Of a stretch of DNA of 40,963 bases, positions 7,522 through 15,486 are shown piece after piece. The stretch comes from Anaerolineae bacterium. Lineage in GTDB: Bacteria > Chloroflexota > Anaerolineae > Epilineales > JAHCIE01. Each line of letters opens with the position of its first letter. Position 1 is the stretch's first letter. Position numbers and translations under genes: made by a program. The notes under the pieces were generated by a model. That model had not been told where the DNA came from. It did not search any database and saw only the letters and a program-made list of their open reading frames with translations. Where the stretch lies: NCBI GenBank assembly GCA_026129165.1, contig JAHCIP010000012.1:1-40963 (forward strand), given 5' to 3'.

Positions 7522-8663
7522 TTGACTACACCGCCGGCGCGCAGCAGGGGGCGGGCATTGGCCGCTACACCCGCGAGTTGGCGCGCGCCCTGGCCGGCCT
7601 TGACCCGGCTACCCCCTACACCCTGCTGGTGCGCGGCGGGGTCACAGTGCCGGGCGCTATAGATGGCTTTCCGCCCAACTTTCACCTGCGCCGCATCCCT
7701 CTCGCCAATATCCACTTTATCCGCCTCTGGCGCCTCGGTCTGCCTCTGCCGGTGGACTGGCTGGCCGGCCAGGCCGATGTCTACTACAGCCCCGACTTCA
7801 TCCTGCCGCCCCTGACCCGTGGTCGCGCTCTGGTCACGGTCCACGATCTGACCTTCCTCCGCGTGCCGGAGACAGCCGAGCCGCGCCTGCGCGCCTTCCT
7901 CATGCGCGCCGTGCCCCGCTCCGTGGCTCGCGCCGACCACATTCTGGCTGACTCGGCCCACACCCGTCAGGACTTGATGGACCTACTCCACGTCCCGCCC
8001 GATAAGGTCAGCGTCGTCTACCCCGGCGTCTCGCCCCACTTCCGTCACCTGGACGACTCGGAAACCCTCGCCGCTGTCCGCGCCCGTTATGGGTTAGACG
8101 GCCCTTTCATCCTGGGGTTGGGGACGCTGGAGCCGCGCAAGAACCTGGCCCGGCTTATCGAGGCGTTTGCCCGGCTGCCGGCGCGGGGTCTACCGCACAC
8201 GCTGGCCCTGGCGGGCGGGCGCGGCTGGCTCTATGGTCCGATTTTTGAGCAGGTGGAACGGCTGGGGGTCAAGGAGCGGGTGCGCTTCCTGGGCTATGTG
8301 GCCGACGATGATCTGCCCGCCCTCTACAGCCTGGCGGATGCCTTTGCCTTCCCGTCGCTCTACGAGGGGTTTGGCCTGCCGCCCCTGGAAGCGCTGGCCT
8401 GCGGGACGCCGACGGTAGTCTCCAACACCTCGTCGCTGCCCGAAGTGGTCGGCGAGGCCGCCTTCCAGGTCGCGCCGACCGATGTGGATGCGCTGGCCGA
8501 GGCGTTGGTCCGCCTGGTGACGGACGAGGCGCTGGGGGCGCGGCTGCGGGCGGCCGGGCCAGCCCAGGCGGCGCGGTTTACCTGGTCGGCGGCGGCGGCG
8601 GGCCTCAAGGCTGTGCTGGATCGGTTGTCTCAGCCGACCCGCGACGCTAAAGCATCGCGCTAG
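7500..8663 (+). CDS. Glycosyltransferase family 4 (GT-B fold)
   Basis: This 387-residue GT4-type glycosyltransferase would move a sugar from an activated nucleotide donor to a glycan under construction on the cytoplasmic side. Key marks are [22 protein letters not shown] at the N-terminus, the acceptor-domain VTVHDLTFL, the GTLEPRKNL strand-loop, and [16 protein letters not shown], the donor-binding EX7E region. The proposed start is a GTG at 7500, because the match to the family begins a few residues later. This overlaps the GtrA gene by 22 nt. The frame is open further upstream, but that part is only the shadow of GtrA. A strong terminator follows the stop. Confidence 0.88.
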   Translation: MDVPRVVIDYTAGAQQGAGIGRYTRELARALAGLDPATPYTLLVRGGVTVPGAIDGFPPNFHLRRIPLANIHFIRLWRLGLPLPVDWLAGQADVYYSPDFILPPLTRGRALVTVHDLTFLRVPETAEPRLRAFLMRAVPRSVARADHILADSAHTRQDLMDLLHVPPDKVSVVYPGVSPHFRHLDDSETLAAVRARYGLDGPFILGLGTLEPRKNLARLIEAFARLPARGLPHTLALAGGRGWLYGPIFEQVERLGVKERVRFLGYVADDDLPALYSLADAFAFPSLYEGFGLPPLEALACGTPTVVSNTSSLPEVVGEAAFQVAPTDVDALAEALVRLVTDEALGARLRAAGPAQAARFTWSAAAAGLKAVLDRLSQPTRDAKASR

Positions 8664-8665
8664 AC

Positions 8666-8714
8666 AGACGAAGTCCCAAGGGGCTACATTTCTGAGCCCC
8701 TTGGGACTTCGTCT
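8666..8714. terminator. Perfect 20-bp stem, probable bidirectional terminator
   Basis: The arms 8666-8685 and 8695-8714 are exact reverse complements (20 of 20) around a 9-nt loop. The stem lies between the stop of the glycosyltransferase and the stop of a convergent gene. No clear T-run follows, so its role as an intrinsic terminator is inferred from position. Confidence 0.75.
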
Positions 8715-8749
8715 TAGTAGCCCATAGGCTTCAGCCCTGGGCGGACTTG

Positions 8750-9142
8750 TTACTCCAACGTGAGCTTCTTCCGTTGGCGGCTGACGGATGAAGGGTCCAG
8801 AGGGATGGAAGGAGGGGGCACGGTAGGGGCAGGCGGCGCGGCGGCCGCGCCGTTGGTCGCAGGCGGCGTATCCATCGGGTCAAGCTGAATCTTGCCGCGC
8901 TGTGTGCTGACAGGCTTCTTGTCCTCGTCCTCCTCCAACTCATGAGTCAAATGCTCGATAGCGGCGCGCAGCAGAACCAGGAGCGCGGCGCGTATCTCTT
9001 TACGCGCCTGGTTGGTATGCTGCCAGAACTCCGGCGGCAGTTTGTGGTAAAGCCGATCTATGAGCATATGGCTCAAGAAGTGTAGCTCATCCCTCGGCTC
9101 TCCGCGTACGTCCTCGAGGCGGCGATCTGTGTGGTGGTCCAT
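8750..9142 (-). CDS. Hypothetical protein, helical N-terminus and Pro/Ala-rich tail
   Basis: I do not recognise this 130-residue protein. The first 65 residues are charged and probably helical (ELHFLSHMLIDRLYHKLPPE, then QARKEIRAALLVLLRAAIEHL). They are followed by an acidic patch, a Pro/Ala-rich stretch and a basic SRQRKKLTLE end. The ATG at 9142 has AGGA 7 nt upstream. An in-frame TTG at 9175 is possible but has no such site. There is no signal peptide or membrane segment. The frame is convergent with the glycosyltransferase and separated from it by the perfect stem. The composition of the first half argues that it is a real gene, but no function can be offered. Confidence 0.6.
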   Translation of the reverse strand: MDHHTDRRLEDVRGEPRDELHFLSHMLIDRLYHKLPPEFWQHTNQARKEIRAALLVLLRAAIEHLTHELEEDEDKKPVSTQRGKIQLDPMDTPPATNGAAAAPPAPTVPPPSIPLDPSSVSRQRKKLTLE

Positions 9143-9228
9143 GGCGATGTCCTGGGCCGGCGTTTCACACCCCAATTGTACCTCAAGTCGTCTTTACGAC
9201 CAATCCCGGCCCGACCTATCCCCTCAGC

Positions 9229-9301
9229 CTCCCCTTCCCTGCGAAGGAAGGTGGAGCCAATCAGGGTCGCCCCGTCCCTCCTTTGCTAAAGGAGGGACGG
9301 G
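9229..9301. repeat. Two hairpin repeats in the 447-bp gap before the ABC operon
   Basis: CCTTCC/GGAAGG (9233-9238/9246-9251) is followed by a 14-bp perfect stem, 9271-9284 paired with 9288-9301 around GCT. These look like dispersed palindromes and may insulate the downstream operon. Confidence 0.6.
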
Positions 9302-9363
9302 GGACGAGTTTGTCTCCCCATTCCACGCCTTTGAAGGAGCCTTGGCCCTACCCAATACGGCTC

Positions 9364-9392
9364 TTGACAGGCTTATGCATCTCCTGTATAAT
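9364..9392 (+). promoter_or_regulatory. Consensus sigma-70 promoter P1 of the sugar ABC operon
   Basis: TTGACA (9364-9369) and TATAAT (9387-9392) both match the consensus at all six positions, with the ideal 17-nt spacer. Transcription would begin near 9399, inside a palindrome, which suggests a strong promoter held down by a repressor. Confidence 0.8.
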
Positions 9393-9416
9393 GCCTATAG
9401 CCTATAGGGTATAGGC
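9393..9416. promoter_or_regulatory. 24-bp palindromic operator candidate at the P1 start point
   Basis: GCCTATA (9393-9399) and TATAGGC (9410-9416) flank CCTATAGG (9401-9408), all centred on the same point. Only the pair 9400/9409 fails to match. The site directly follows the -10 box, the usual place for a LacI- or GntR-type repressor of sugar genes. Confidence 0.65.
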
Positions 9417-9432
9417 TCTGTCCAGCGACGAG

Positions 9433-9461
9433 TTGTCTTAAAATCGGTCTTGCGTTACAAT
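9433..9461 (+). promoter_or_regulatory. Second promoter P2 of the sugar ABC operon
   Basis: TTGTCT (9433-9438) and TACAAT (9456-9461) are 17 nt apart. The start would be near 9468, downstream of the palindrome, and could give expression that escapes the operator. Confidence 0.5.
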
Positions 9462-9589
9462 GGGCCACGTGATGCCCGGCAACCCCTGGGTTGCCACGGC
9501 CATGTCGCCAACCTGGTAAGTCAGACCAGACCCATCTTCCCGACTGAAGATGGGCACCCTCTGACCGGGACTCGAGGAGGAGGCTCACA
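9462..9589 (+). promoter_or_regulatory. Structured leader of the solute-binding protein gene
   Basis: The leader holds two strong hairpins. GGCAACCC/GGGTTGCC (9478-9485/9488-9495) has a 2-nt loop. CCCATCTTC/GAAGATGGG (9531-9539/9546-9554) is enclosed by GTCAGA (9520-9525) and TCTGAC (9560-9565). GAGGAGGAGG (9574-9583) is the ribosome binding site. I could not match it to a known riboswitch. Confidence 0.45.
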
Positions 9590-11053
9590 ATGGAAAAAGA
9601 GAATGGCTCTCGGAAAATGTCGCGCCGCCAGTTCCTCGTGCTGGGCGGGACGGGGCTAATCACCCTGGTCGCGGCAAGCTGCGGCGGCACGTCCGCGCCG
9701 ACCAGCGCGCCAGCGGCGCCGGCCAGTGGTGGCGCGGCCCAAGCCCCGGCGAGCGGCGGGGCAGCAGCGCCAGCCGGCGGGAACGCGGCAGCGCCGGCGC
9801 CCGCGAAGGTGCAGGGGACGGTGGAATATATGGCCTGGGGCGACCAGGCCGATGTGCCGGCCTGGGACAAGCTGGCTCAGACCTTCATGGAGAGGAATTC
9901 GGGCGTCAAGGTCAATGTGACGTCAGTGGCCGATCCTGGCAACAACATGTACCCCAAGTTCCAGACGGCTATTGCTGGCGGCACGCCGCCTAACCTGGCG
10001 GGGTTCCAGGGCTGGGAGTGGCAGGTCTACGCCGACAAGGGCGTCCTGGCCCCCGTGGACGACTACATCGCGCGTGACAAGTTCACCTGGGCCTACCCCA
10101 CCGACTTGGCGACCGTGGACCAGAGCTGCCGCCGCAAGGGCAAGACCTATCTCGTGCCGACGCAAGTGGCGACCATGGTCATGTTCTATTCGAAGAAGGT
10201 CTTCGACGACGCGGGTATCAAGTACCCAACAGACGACTGGACCTTTGACGAGTTCGTCGAGATGGCGAAGAAGCTGACGAATACCAGCGGGGCGGCGAAG
10301 AAGTTCGGCTTCCAGCCCAACGGCAATTGGTTCCGCGACATCGGCTTCATGATGCTGACGGGCAAGCGTGAGTTCGACACCATCATTGACCCCAAGAAGG
10401 CTCAGTTCAACCAGCCTGAAATCGTCAAGATGGTGCAGACGATCGCCTCCGACGTCATCTACAATCTGAAGGTGGCCCCCTCGGCCTCCGATACCCAGGG
10501 CGGCGCGAACACCATCAACACCGGCAACTGCGCTCTCAAGTACGAAGGCCCGTGGTTCTTCCCGCAGCTCAATTCCCCGGATCTCCGCACCCAAAAGAAG
10601 GAAGTGCCCTTCGATGTGGTGATGATGCCCAAGGGCGCTGACACCAAGCGCGCCCATCGCGGCTGGTCCGAGGGAGTCATCCTGCCCAAGTCCAACAACC
10701 AGGACGCGGCGTGGGCCTTCGCCAGCTTCATGGCGGGCGAAGAGGGCAACAAGACCTACTCCGAGATGTCGGGCCGCATCCCCAACAACCCCAAGCTCAT
10801 CGAGAGCTTCTGGCTGCCGACCATCAAGGACCGCTTCGGCGTCACCAACGGCAAGGCGTTCCTCGAAGCCTTGAAGAACACCCAGATTGACGTCGTCAGC
10901 GGCGTGCCGCGCAGCAAGATGTGGAGCGAGGTCGTCAAGCCGGTGGGCTGGGATCCCATCATCGCGGGCAGCAAGAAGGCCGAAGAGGTGATGCCGGAGG
11001 TGGATAAGAAGCTCAACGCCCTCCTGGACGACTACTGGAAGAGCAACCCGTAA
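9590..11053 (+). CDS. Sugar ABC transporter solute-binding lipoprotein (family 1)
   Basis: This 487-residue extracellular binding protein would capture a sugar or oligosaccharide for the two permeases that follow. The N-terminus has a Tat-like SRRQFL (residues 11-16), a hydrophobic stretch and a lipobox LVAASC with the lipidated cysteine at 31. An Ala/Gly/Pro-rich tether then runs to about residue 75, and the family 1 fold follows (EYMAWGDQADVPAWDKLAQTF, FQTAIAGGTPPNLAGF). Secretion folded through Tat followed by lipid anchoring is inferred. It is the first gene of the operon, behind a consensus promoter and palindrome, and has a very strong GAGGAGGAGG site 6 nt before the ATG. The substrate cannot be read from the sequence. 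Confidence 0.92.
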   Translation: MEKENGSRKMSRRQFLVLGGTGLITLVAASCGGTSAPTSAPAAPASGGAAQAPASGGAAAPAGGNAAAPAPAKVQGTVEYMAWGDQADVPAWDKLAQTFMERNSGVKVNVTSVADPGNNMYPKFQTAIAGGTPPNLAGFQGWEWQVYADKGVLAPVDDYIARDKFTWAYPTDLATVDQSCRRKGKTYLVPTQVATMVMFYSKKVFDDAGIKYPTDDWTFDEFVEMAKKLTNTSGAAKKFGFQPNGNWFRDIGFMMLTGKREFDTIIDPKKAQFNQPEIVKMVQTIASDVIYNLKVAPSASDTQGGANTINTGNCALKYEGPWFFPQLNSPDLRTQKKEVPFDVVMMPKGADTKRAHRGWSEGVILPKSNNQDAAWAFASFMAGEEGNKTYSEMSGRIPNNPKLIESFWLPTIKDRFGVTNGKAFLEALKNTQIDVVSGVPRSKMWSEVVKPVGWDPIIAGSKKAEEVMPEVDKKLNALLDDYWKSNP

Positions 11054-11057
11054 CCCT

Positions 11058-11203
11058 GGACGGAGGACGGAGGACGGAGGACGAAGGACCAAAGACTAAA
11101 GACCAAAGACTGACAAACGTTCTTGGTCATTGTTCCTTTGTCATTCGTCGCCTCTCCTCCGTCTTCCGTCTTCCGTCCTCCGTCTTCCGTCCTCCGTCGT
11201 CCC
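11058..11203. repeat. 7-bp tandem repeat array in two opposed blocks
   Basis: Block one (11058-11112) repeats GGACGGA and drifts into AAAGACT units. Block two (from about 11149) repeats the reverse complement family, TCCGTCC/TCCGTCT. The two blocks can pair, forming a long imperfect inverted repeat that fills the 171-bp gap between the binding-protein and first permease genes. It may lower expression of the permeases relative to the binding protein. Confidence 0.75.
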
Positions 11204-11224
11204 TCGATCCCCAAGGAGAATAGC

Positions 11225-12151
11225 ATGGCCATCGCCATCAAACCGCCTCGCTGGCAGCGGCCCCGCGCCCAGGAATGGCGCGAGTGGGTGGAAGGCTACC
11301 TCTTCGCGTCGCCCTTCATCATCGGTTTCCTCGTCTTCGTCGCCTATCCGATGGCCTACTCCCTCTGGCTCGCCTTCCAGCGTTGGGACGGCATTCCCCT
11401 GACCCCCGCTCGCTTCATCGGTCTGGCTAACTTCCAGAAAGCCCTGACCAACGAAAACGCCGTCCTCAGCCTCTACAATACAGCGTACTACACCTTCCTG
11501 GCCGTCCCCTTCCAGTTGATTATCTCCTTTGTTCTGGCCCTGGCCCTGACCCAGAATATGCGCTTCCGCGACCTGTACCGCGCCGGCTTCTATATGCCCA
11601 TCATCGTGCCCGCCGTCGCCAGCGCCATGGTCTGGCAGCGCGTCTTCCACCAGGACTTCGGTATCCTCAACGAGGCGCTCGGCTGGTTCGGCATCCCGGC
11701 CCAGAAGTGGCTGTTCGATCCCAGCCTCGCCAAGCCGGCATTTATCTTTATGTCGTTTTGGATGATTGGCCGTCAGATGGTCATCTTTATCGCCGGGCTG
11801 GGCAATATCCCCCAGACGTTGCTCGAAGCGGCCAGCCTCGACGGCGCCAATGCGTGGCAGAAGCTGCGCCATGTGACCATCCCGATGATGACCCCCCTCA
11901 TCTTCTACAATATGGTCATCGCCATCGTCAACTCGTTCCAGATTTTTATCCCGGCCAAGATTATGACCGACGGCGGACCGCAGAACGCGACGTTGTTTAT
12001 GGTGCTGAACATCTACCGCCAGGGCTTCCAGTCGTTTGACCTGGGCTATGCCGCCGCGCTGGCCTGGGAACTGTTCGTTATCGTCATCGGCTTTACCATC
12101 GCCCAGTTCTACCTGTCCAATCGCTGGGTGTATTACGAAGTGGAGAAGTAA
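11225..12151 (+). CDS. Sugar ABC transporter permease 1 (UgpA/MalF type)
   Basis: This 308-residue inner-membrane permease has six predicted helices. The first follows a basic cytoplasmic start (FASPFIIGFLVFVAYPMAYSLWLAF). The cytoplasmic EAA loop, EAASLDGANAWQKLRHVTIP, contacts the ATPase subunit. The ATG at 11225 has AAGGAG at 11213-11218. The frame stays open back through the 7-bp repeat array, but those codons only read the repeat. It pairs with the next gene, 9 bp away, to form the channel. No ATP-binding subunit is encoded nearby, so a shared MsiK-like ATPase elsewhere in the genome is inferred. Confidence 0.93.
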   Translation: MAIAIKPPRWQRPRAQEWREWVEGYLFASPFIIGFLVFVAYPMAYSLWLAFQRWDGIPLTPARFIGLANFQKALTNENAVLSLYNTAYYTFLAVPFQLIISFVLALALTQNMRFRDLYRAGFYMPIIVPAVASAMVWQRVFHQDFGILNEALGWFGIPAQKWLFDPSLAKPAFIFMSFWMIGRQMVIFIAGLGNIPQTLLEAASLDGANAWQKLRHVTIPMMTPLIFYNMVIAIVNSFQIFIPAKIMTDGGPQNATLFMVLNIYRQGFQSFDLGYAAALAWELFVIVIGFTIAQFYLSNRWVYYEVEK

Positions 12152-12160
12152 GGAGACGTC

Positions 12161-13054
12161 ATGGCGACCCCACAGGCTGTCCCCACTCGTGTCTCGGCCG
12201 TCCAGGCTACCGGGTTGCAGAAGCTCCTGGGCCGGCTCTGGCTGCCCCTACTACAGATTCTCATGACCCTCCTGCTCATCAGTTTCCTCGCTCCGACGTT
12301 CTGGATGATTTCCTCGTCCCTCAAGGTCTCGACGGAAATCTTCGCCCACCCCATTGTCTGGATTCCGAAAGACCCGCAGTGGAGCAACTACGAGCGTGTC
12401 TTCCAGATCCAGCCCATGGCGCGCTTCATCCTGAACACCCTGGTCGTTACCTTCTGGGCGGTGCTTGGCACGGTCATATCGTCGGTTCTGGTGGCCTATG
12501 CCTTCTCGCGGCTGCGCTGGCCGGGCCGCGACTTCTGGTTCGCGCTGCTCCTGGCGACGATGATGCTGCCGGAGATCATCACCCTGATTCCCCGCTTCAT
12601 CATGTTCAAGAATTTCGGCTGGATCAACACCTTCTTGCCGCTGACCGTACCGTACTGGTTCGCGGCGACGCCGCTCTACGTCTTCCTCATCCGCCAGTTC
12701 TTCAGTGGTATTCCATTTGAACTGGAGGAGGCGGCCCGCATTGACGGCGCCAACCGCCTGCAAGTGTTGATGCGCGTGCTGCTGCCCCTGTCCGGCCCCG
12801 TCCTGGCGACCGTCGCCATCTTCGCCGTCCTCCAGCACTACAACGACTTCATGAACCCGCTCATCTTCATCAACAGCCGCGACAACTGGACGCTGGCGCT
12901 GGGCATGACCACCTTCAACGACCCCAACGACCCCAAGTGGGAACTGGCCTTCGCCGCGGGCACGGTCATGGTCACGCCCATCCTGATCCTATTCCTGGTC
13001 GCGCAGCGCTACTTTGTCCAGGGTATCGCGCTGACGGGCTTCGGGGGCCGCTAA
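12161..13054 (+). CDS. Sugar ABC transporter permease 2 (UgpE/MalG type)
   Basis: This 297-residue permease is the partner of the preceding gene. It has a first helix around residues 25-50 and five more, with the EAA loop ELEEAARIDGANRLQVLMRV before the last ones. The order of a MalF-like and then a MalG-like gene is standard for carbohydrate importers of the CUT1 class. AAGGAG lies 6 nt upstream of the ATG. The gap to the previous stop is 9 bp and to the next start 1 bp, so expression as one unit is near certain. Confidence 0.93.
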   Translation: MATPQAVPTRVSAVQATGLQKLLGRLWLPLLQILMTLLLISFLAPTFWMISSSLKVSTEIFAHPIVWIPKDPQWSNYERVFQIQPMARFILNTLVVTFWAVLGTVISSVLVAYAFSRLRWPGRDFWFALLLATMMLPEIITLIPRFIMFKNFGWINTFLPLTVPYWFAATPLYVFLIRQFFSGIPFELEEAARIDGANRLQVLMRVLLPLSGPVLATVAIFAVLQHYNDFMNPLIFINSRDNWTLALGMTTFNDPNDPKWELAFAAGTVMVTPILILFLVAQRYFVQGIALTGFGGR

Positions 13055-13055
13055 C

Positions 13056-13826
13056 ATGACCACGCCCAAGCTCAGCATCCAGACGCGGCCCTGGGGGCCG
13101 GCGATGAATCGCGAGCGCCTGGGGGATGTCCTGGCCGAGGTCGCTCAGGCGGGCTACGCCGGCTTTGAGATTGGCGCGCAGCACCTCGACCTGGGCCGGC
13201 CCGAAATTCTACTTGACCTGGCCGCGAGCTACGACCTGGCCGTGGTGGGTATCCACGTCGGCGGCGACCTGACGCAAACCGAGTGGTCGGCTGAGCAAAT
13301 CGAACCCCTGAAGCGCGCCGCCGAGTACGCCGCCCAGGTCGGCGCGCCGTTCCTGCCCTTCAGCGGCCGGCCCAAGCCGGGCAAAACGCGGGACGACTTC
13401 CAGCGCGGCGCGGACATGCTCAATCGCGTCGGCCAGATTGCCGGCGACCACGGTCGCCGTCTGTGCTACCACAACCACAACTGGGAAATCGCCGACGACT
13501 GCGCCGAACTGGCCTACCTGGTCACCCACACCGACCCAAACCTGATGTCGCTCTGCCTGGATGTGGCCTGGGTGCTGCGCGGCGGCGGCTCGCCGGCCGA
13601 AGTCGTGCGCCGCTTTGCCCCGCGCATCGCCTACCTGCACGTCAAGGACACGCGGGGCGACGAGTGGCTGGAAGTGGGCCAGGGCGACATGGACTTCGAC
13701 CACCTGCTGCCGGTCCTCCAATCGCTCGACCTCCCCTGGTGGACGGTGGAGCAGGACGAGACGCGCCGCGCCCCGGTCGAGAGCGCCCGCCTGAGCCGCG
13801 ACTACCTCCGCCAGCACGGCCTCTAA
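13056..13826 (+). CDS. Sugar phosphate isomerase/epimerase family protein (xylose isomerase-like TIM barrel)
   Basis: This 256-residue protein belongs to the AP-endonuclease-2/xylose-isomerase-like TIM barrel family, which includes IolE and hydroxypyruvate isomerase. Metal-binding strands are visible: CYHNHNWE with the conserved His and Glu, LCLDVAW with Asp, HVKDTRG with His and Asp, and the last VEQDE. A divalent metal and isomerisation, epimerisation or dehydration of a keto-sugar or cyclitol are inferred. The ATG lies one base after the stop of permease 2, so it is part of the importer operon and probably acts on the imported compound. Exact activity cannot be set from sequence alone. Confidence 0.85.
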   Translation: MTTPKLSIQTRPWGPAMNRERLGDVLAEVAQAGYAGFEIGAQHLDLGRPEILLDLAASYDLAVVGIHVGGDLTQTEWSAEQIEPLKRAAEYAAQVGAPFLPFSGRPKPGKTRDDFQRGADMLNRVGQIAGDHGRRLCYHNHNWEIADDCAELAYLVTHTDPNLMSLCLDVAWVLRGGGSPAEVVRRFAPRIAYLHVKDTRGDEWLEVGQGDMDFDHLLPVLQSLDLPWWTVEQDETRRAPVESARLSRDYLRQHGL

Positions 13827-13834
13827 CACTCATC

Positions 13835-13894
13835 ACCGCGAAGGGCGCAGAGAAATATATCAAAACTCTCTGCGCCCTCTGCGTCCTCAGCGGT
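13835..13894. repeat. Inverted repeat between isomerase and P450 genes
   Basis: GGGCGCAGAGA (13843-13853) pairs exactly with TCTCTGCGCCC (13867-13877), and ACCGC (13835) with GCGGT (13890) outside it. The sequence resembles a widespread palindromic element of the CACCGCGAAGGCGCAGAG kind. A half-like relative lies near 31770-31795. It may act as a partial terminator. Confidence 0.6.
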
Positions 13895-13909
13895 AAATCT
13901 CTTCAGGAT

Positions 13910-15136
13910 ATGCCCATGTCCCTCGACGCCCTGCTCACCTCGGCCGACTTTTTCAGCGACCCCTACCCCGCTTATCACCGCCTCCGCGCCGAAGCGCCGG
14001 TCTACTGGAGCGAGGCGTGGGGCGGCTGGGTCTTGACGCGCTACAGCGACGTGGTCGCCGTGTTCAAGGACCCGCGCCTGTACTCCAGCGCCGGCCGCGT
14101 GACCTACCTGCTGGAGCAACTGCCGGACGATGTCCGCCGCGCCGCCGCGCCCCTGGAAGCGCACTACGAGGTGGGGTTGGCCCACTCCGACCCGCCCACC
14201 CACACGCGGCTGCGCGCCATTCTCAACCGCGCCTTCGCCGCCCGCCGGGTCGAGGCGCTGCGCCCCCGCATCCAGCAGGTGGTGGACGAGCTATTGGAGG
14301 CGGTCGAGGCGCGGGGCGACGGCCAGATGGACATCATCGCGGACCTGGCCTACCCGCTGCCGGCGACGGTCATCGCGGAGATGATTGGAGCGCCCACCGA
14401 GGACCGCGACAAGTTCCGCGACTGGGCCATCGGCATCAACGAGCTATTCAGCCACGCCGGACGCGTGACGGTCGAGGGGGTGCAGCGGGCCCAGACCAGC
14501 CTGCTGGAGATGCGCGAGTATATCCGCGCCCTGGTAGAGGACCACCGCGCCCGGCCCCGCGACAGCCTGCTGGGCCTGCTCGTGGTGGCCGGCGACCAGA
14601 GTGAGACACTGACCGAGGCCGAACTGGTCGCCACGTGTGTCACCCTGTTCGTGGCGGGCCACGAGACGACGACCAACCTCATCGGCCTCGGCATGCTGGC
14701 TCTGCTCCAACATCCCGACGCGCTGGCCGAGTTGCGGGCGCGGCCCGACCTGGCCGAGAGTGCGGTCGAGGAACTCCTGCGCTACGACACATCGGTCCAG
14801 CGCGGCTGGCGGATTGCTCGCGCCGATGTGGACTGGGACGGCCACCGTATCCGCCAGGGCCAGATGGTGCTGCCCATGCTCGGCGCGGCCAACCGCGACC
14901 CGGCTCAGTTCCCCGACCCCGACCGCCTGGACCTGGGCCGCCGCGACAACCGCCACGTCGGCTTCGGCTTTGGTATCCACTTCTGCCTGGGCGCCCCCCT
15001 GGCCCGCCTCGAAGCGCCCCTCGCCCTCAACGCCCTCCTGGCCCGCTTCCCCCGCCTCGCCCTGACCGGCGCTCCCCTCCAGTGGCGGCAGGACGTCGCT
15101 CTGCGCGGCCTCCTCGCCCTCCCTGTTACGTATTAA
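13910..15136 (+). CDS. Cytochrome P450
   Basis: This 408-residue soluble bacterial P450 would insert oxygen into an organic substrate using electrons from a ferredoxin-type partner not encoded here. All landmarks are present: the I-helix AGHETTT (residues 249-255), the K-helix ExxR E288-L-L-R291, and the haem-binding FGFGIHFCLG with Cys359. The HSDPPTHTRLRAILNRAF region fits the CYP107-like bacterial families. ATG codons at 13910 and 13916 are both possible, and AGGA is better spaced for the second. The frame is open much further upstream only as a shadow of the isomerase gene. The 83-bp gap holds an inverted repeat, so linkage to the sugar operon is suggestive, not certain. Confidence 0.92.
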   Translation: MPMSLDALLTSADFFSDPYPAYHRLRAEAPVYWSEAWGGWVLTRYSDVVAVFKDPRLYSSAGRVTYLLEQLPDDVRRAAAPLEAHYEVGLAHSDPPTHTRLRAILNRAFAARRVEALRPRIQQVVDELLEAVEARGDGQMDIIADLAYPLPATVIAEMIGAPTEDRDKFRDWAIGINELFSHAGRVTVEGVQRAQTSLLEMREYIRALVEDHRARPRDSLLGLLVVAGDQSETLTEAELVATCVTLFVAGHETTTNLIGLGMLALLQHPDALAELRARPDLAESAVEELLRYDTSVQRGWRIARADVDWDGHRIRQGQMVLPMLGAANRDPAQFPDPDRLDLGRRDNRHVGFGFGIHFCLGAPLARLEAPLALNALLARFPRLALTGAPLQWRQDVALRGLLALPVTY

Positions 15137-15152
15137 ACTCGTCGCGCCTGTC

Positions 15153-15181
15153 TTGCCGGTCCAGCCTGGCGCGTGTACAAT
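15153..15181 (+). promoter_or_regulatory. Sigma-70 promoter of the toxin-antitoxin pair
   Basis: TTGCCG (15153-15158) and TACAAT (15176-15181) are 17 nt apart. The start near 15188 gives a leader of about 35 nt before the antitoxin gene. Confidence 0.6.
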
Positions 15182-15222
15182 ATCAGGCAGCATCGATAGA
15201 AGGCCGCACCAGGATGGTAGCT

Positions 15223-15486
15223 ATGATGACGACTGTCCCGTTAGAAGAGGCAAAGGCGAATTTCGACGAGTTGGTGGCACAGTTGCAGCCTGGTGAGACC
15301 ATTACGCTGGTAGATGACCAGGGCCAGCCTGTCGTCGCCATGACCTCGCTGCAGCTCCCGCCGAAGCCTGAGCCACTCAGCCCGGAAGAGTGGATGGCGG
15401 CCTGGGAAGAGTTAGCTAAAGAGGTTAGCGCAGCTTGGCAAGGCGAGACGGATGCCGTCCAGGCTATCGCCGAGATGAGGCGGTAG
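15223..15486 (+). CDS. Antitoxin, Phd/YefM-like
   Basis: This 87-residue protein has the typical antitoxin start, PLEEAKANFDELVAQLQPGETITLV, followed by a short DDQGQPVVAM strand as in the Phd/YefM fold, which binds DNA as a dimer. The C-terminal part (SPEEWMAAWEELAKEVSAAW) is acidic and helical and would wrap around the toxin. It would neutralise the toxin and repress the shared promoter. Its stop TAG overlaps the GTG of the toxin gene by one base, the classic arrangement. In-frame ATGs at 15214 and 15226 are alternatives; 15223 has AGGA 8 nt upstream. Confidence 0.82.
   Translation: MMTTVPLEEAKANFDELVAQLQPGETITLVDDQGQPVVAMTSLQLPPKPEPLSPEEWMAAWEELAKEVSAAWQGETDAVQAIAEMRR

Noticed and set aside
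9490..9530. Resemblance of the leader to the SRP RNA core (GCCAACCTGGT followed by GTCAG)
   Set aside because: The conserved [14 protein letters not shown] tetraloop half is absent, so it is not an SRP RNA gene.
9923..11092. Minus-strand frame of 389 codons opposite the solute-binding protein
   Set aside because: It is a GC-rich shadow; the plus strand encodes an unmistakable binding lipoprotein.
11058..11203. CRISPR array
   Set aside because: Units are seven bases with no spacers, and no cas genes are nearby.
13463..13909. N-terminal extension of the P450 frame
   Set aside because: These codons overlap the isomerase gene in another frame and read as Arg/Pro/Ala-rich noise; P450 similarity begins only after 13910.
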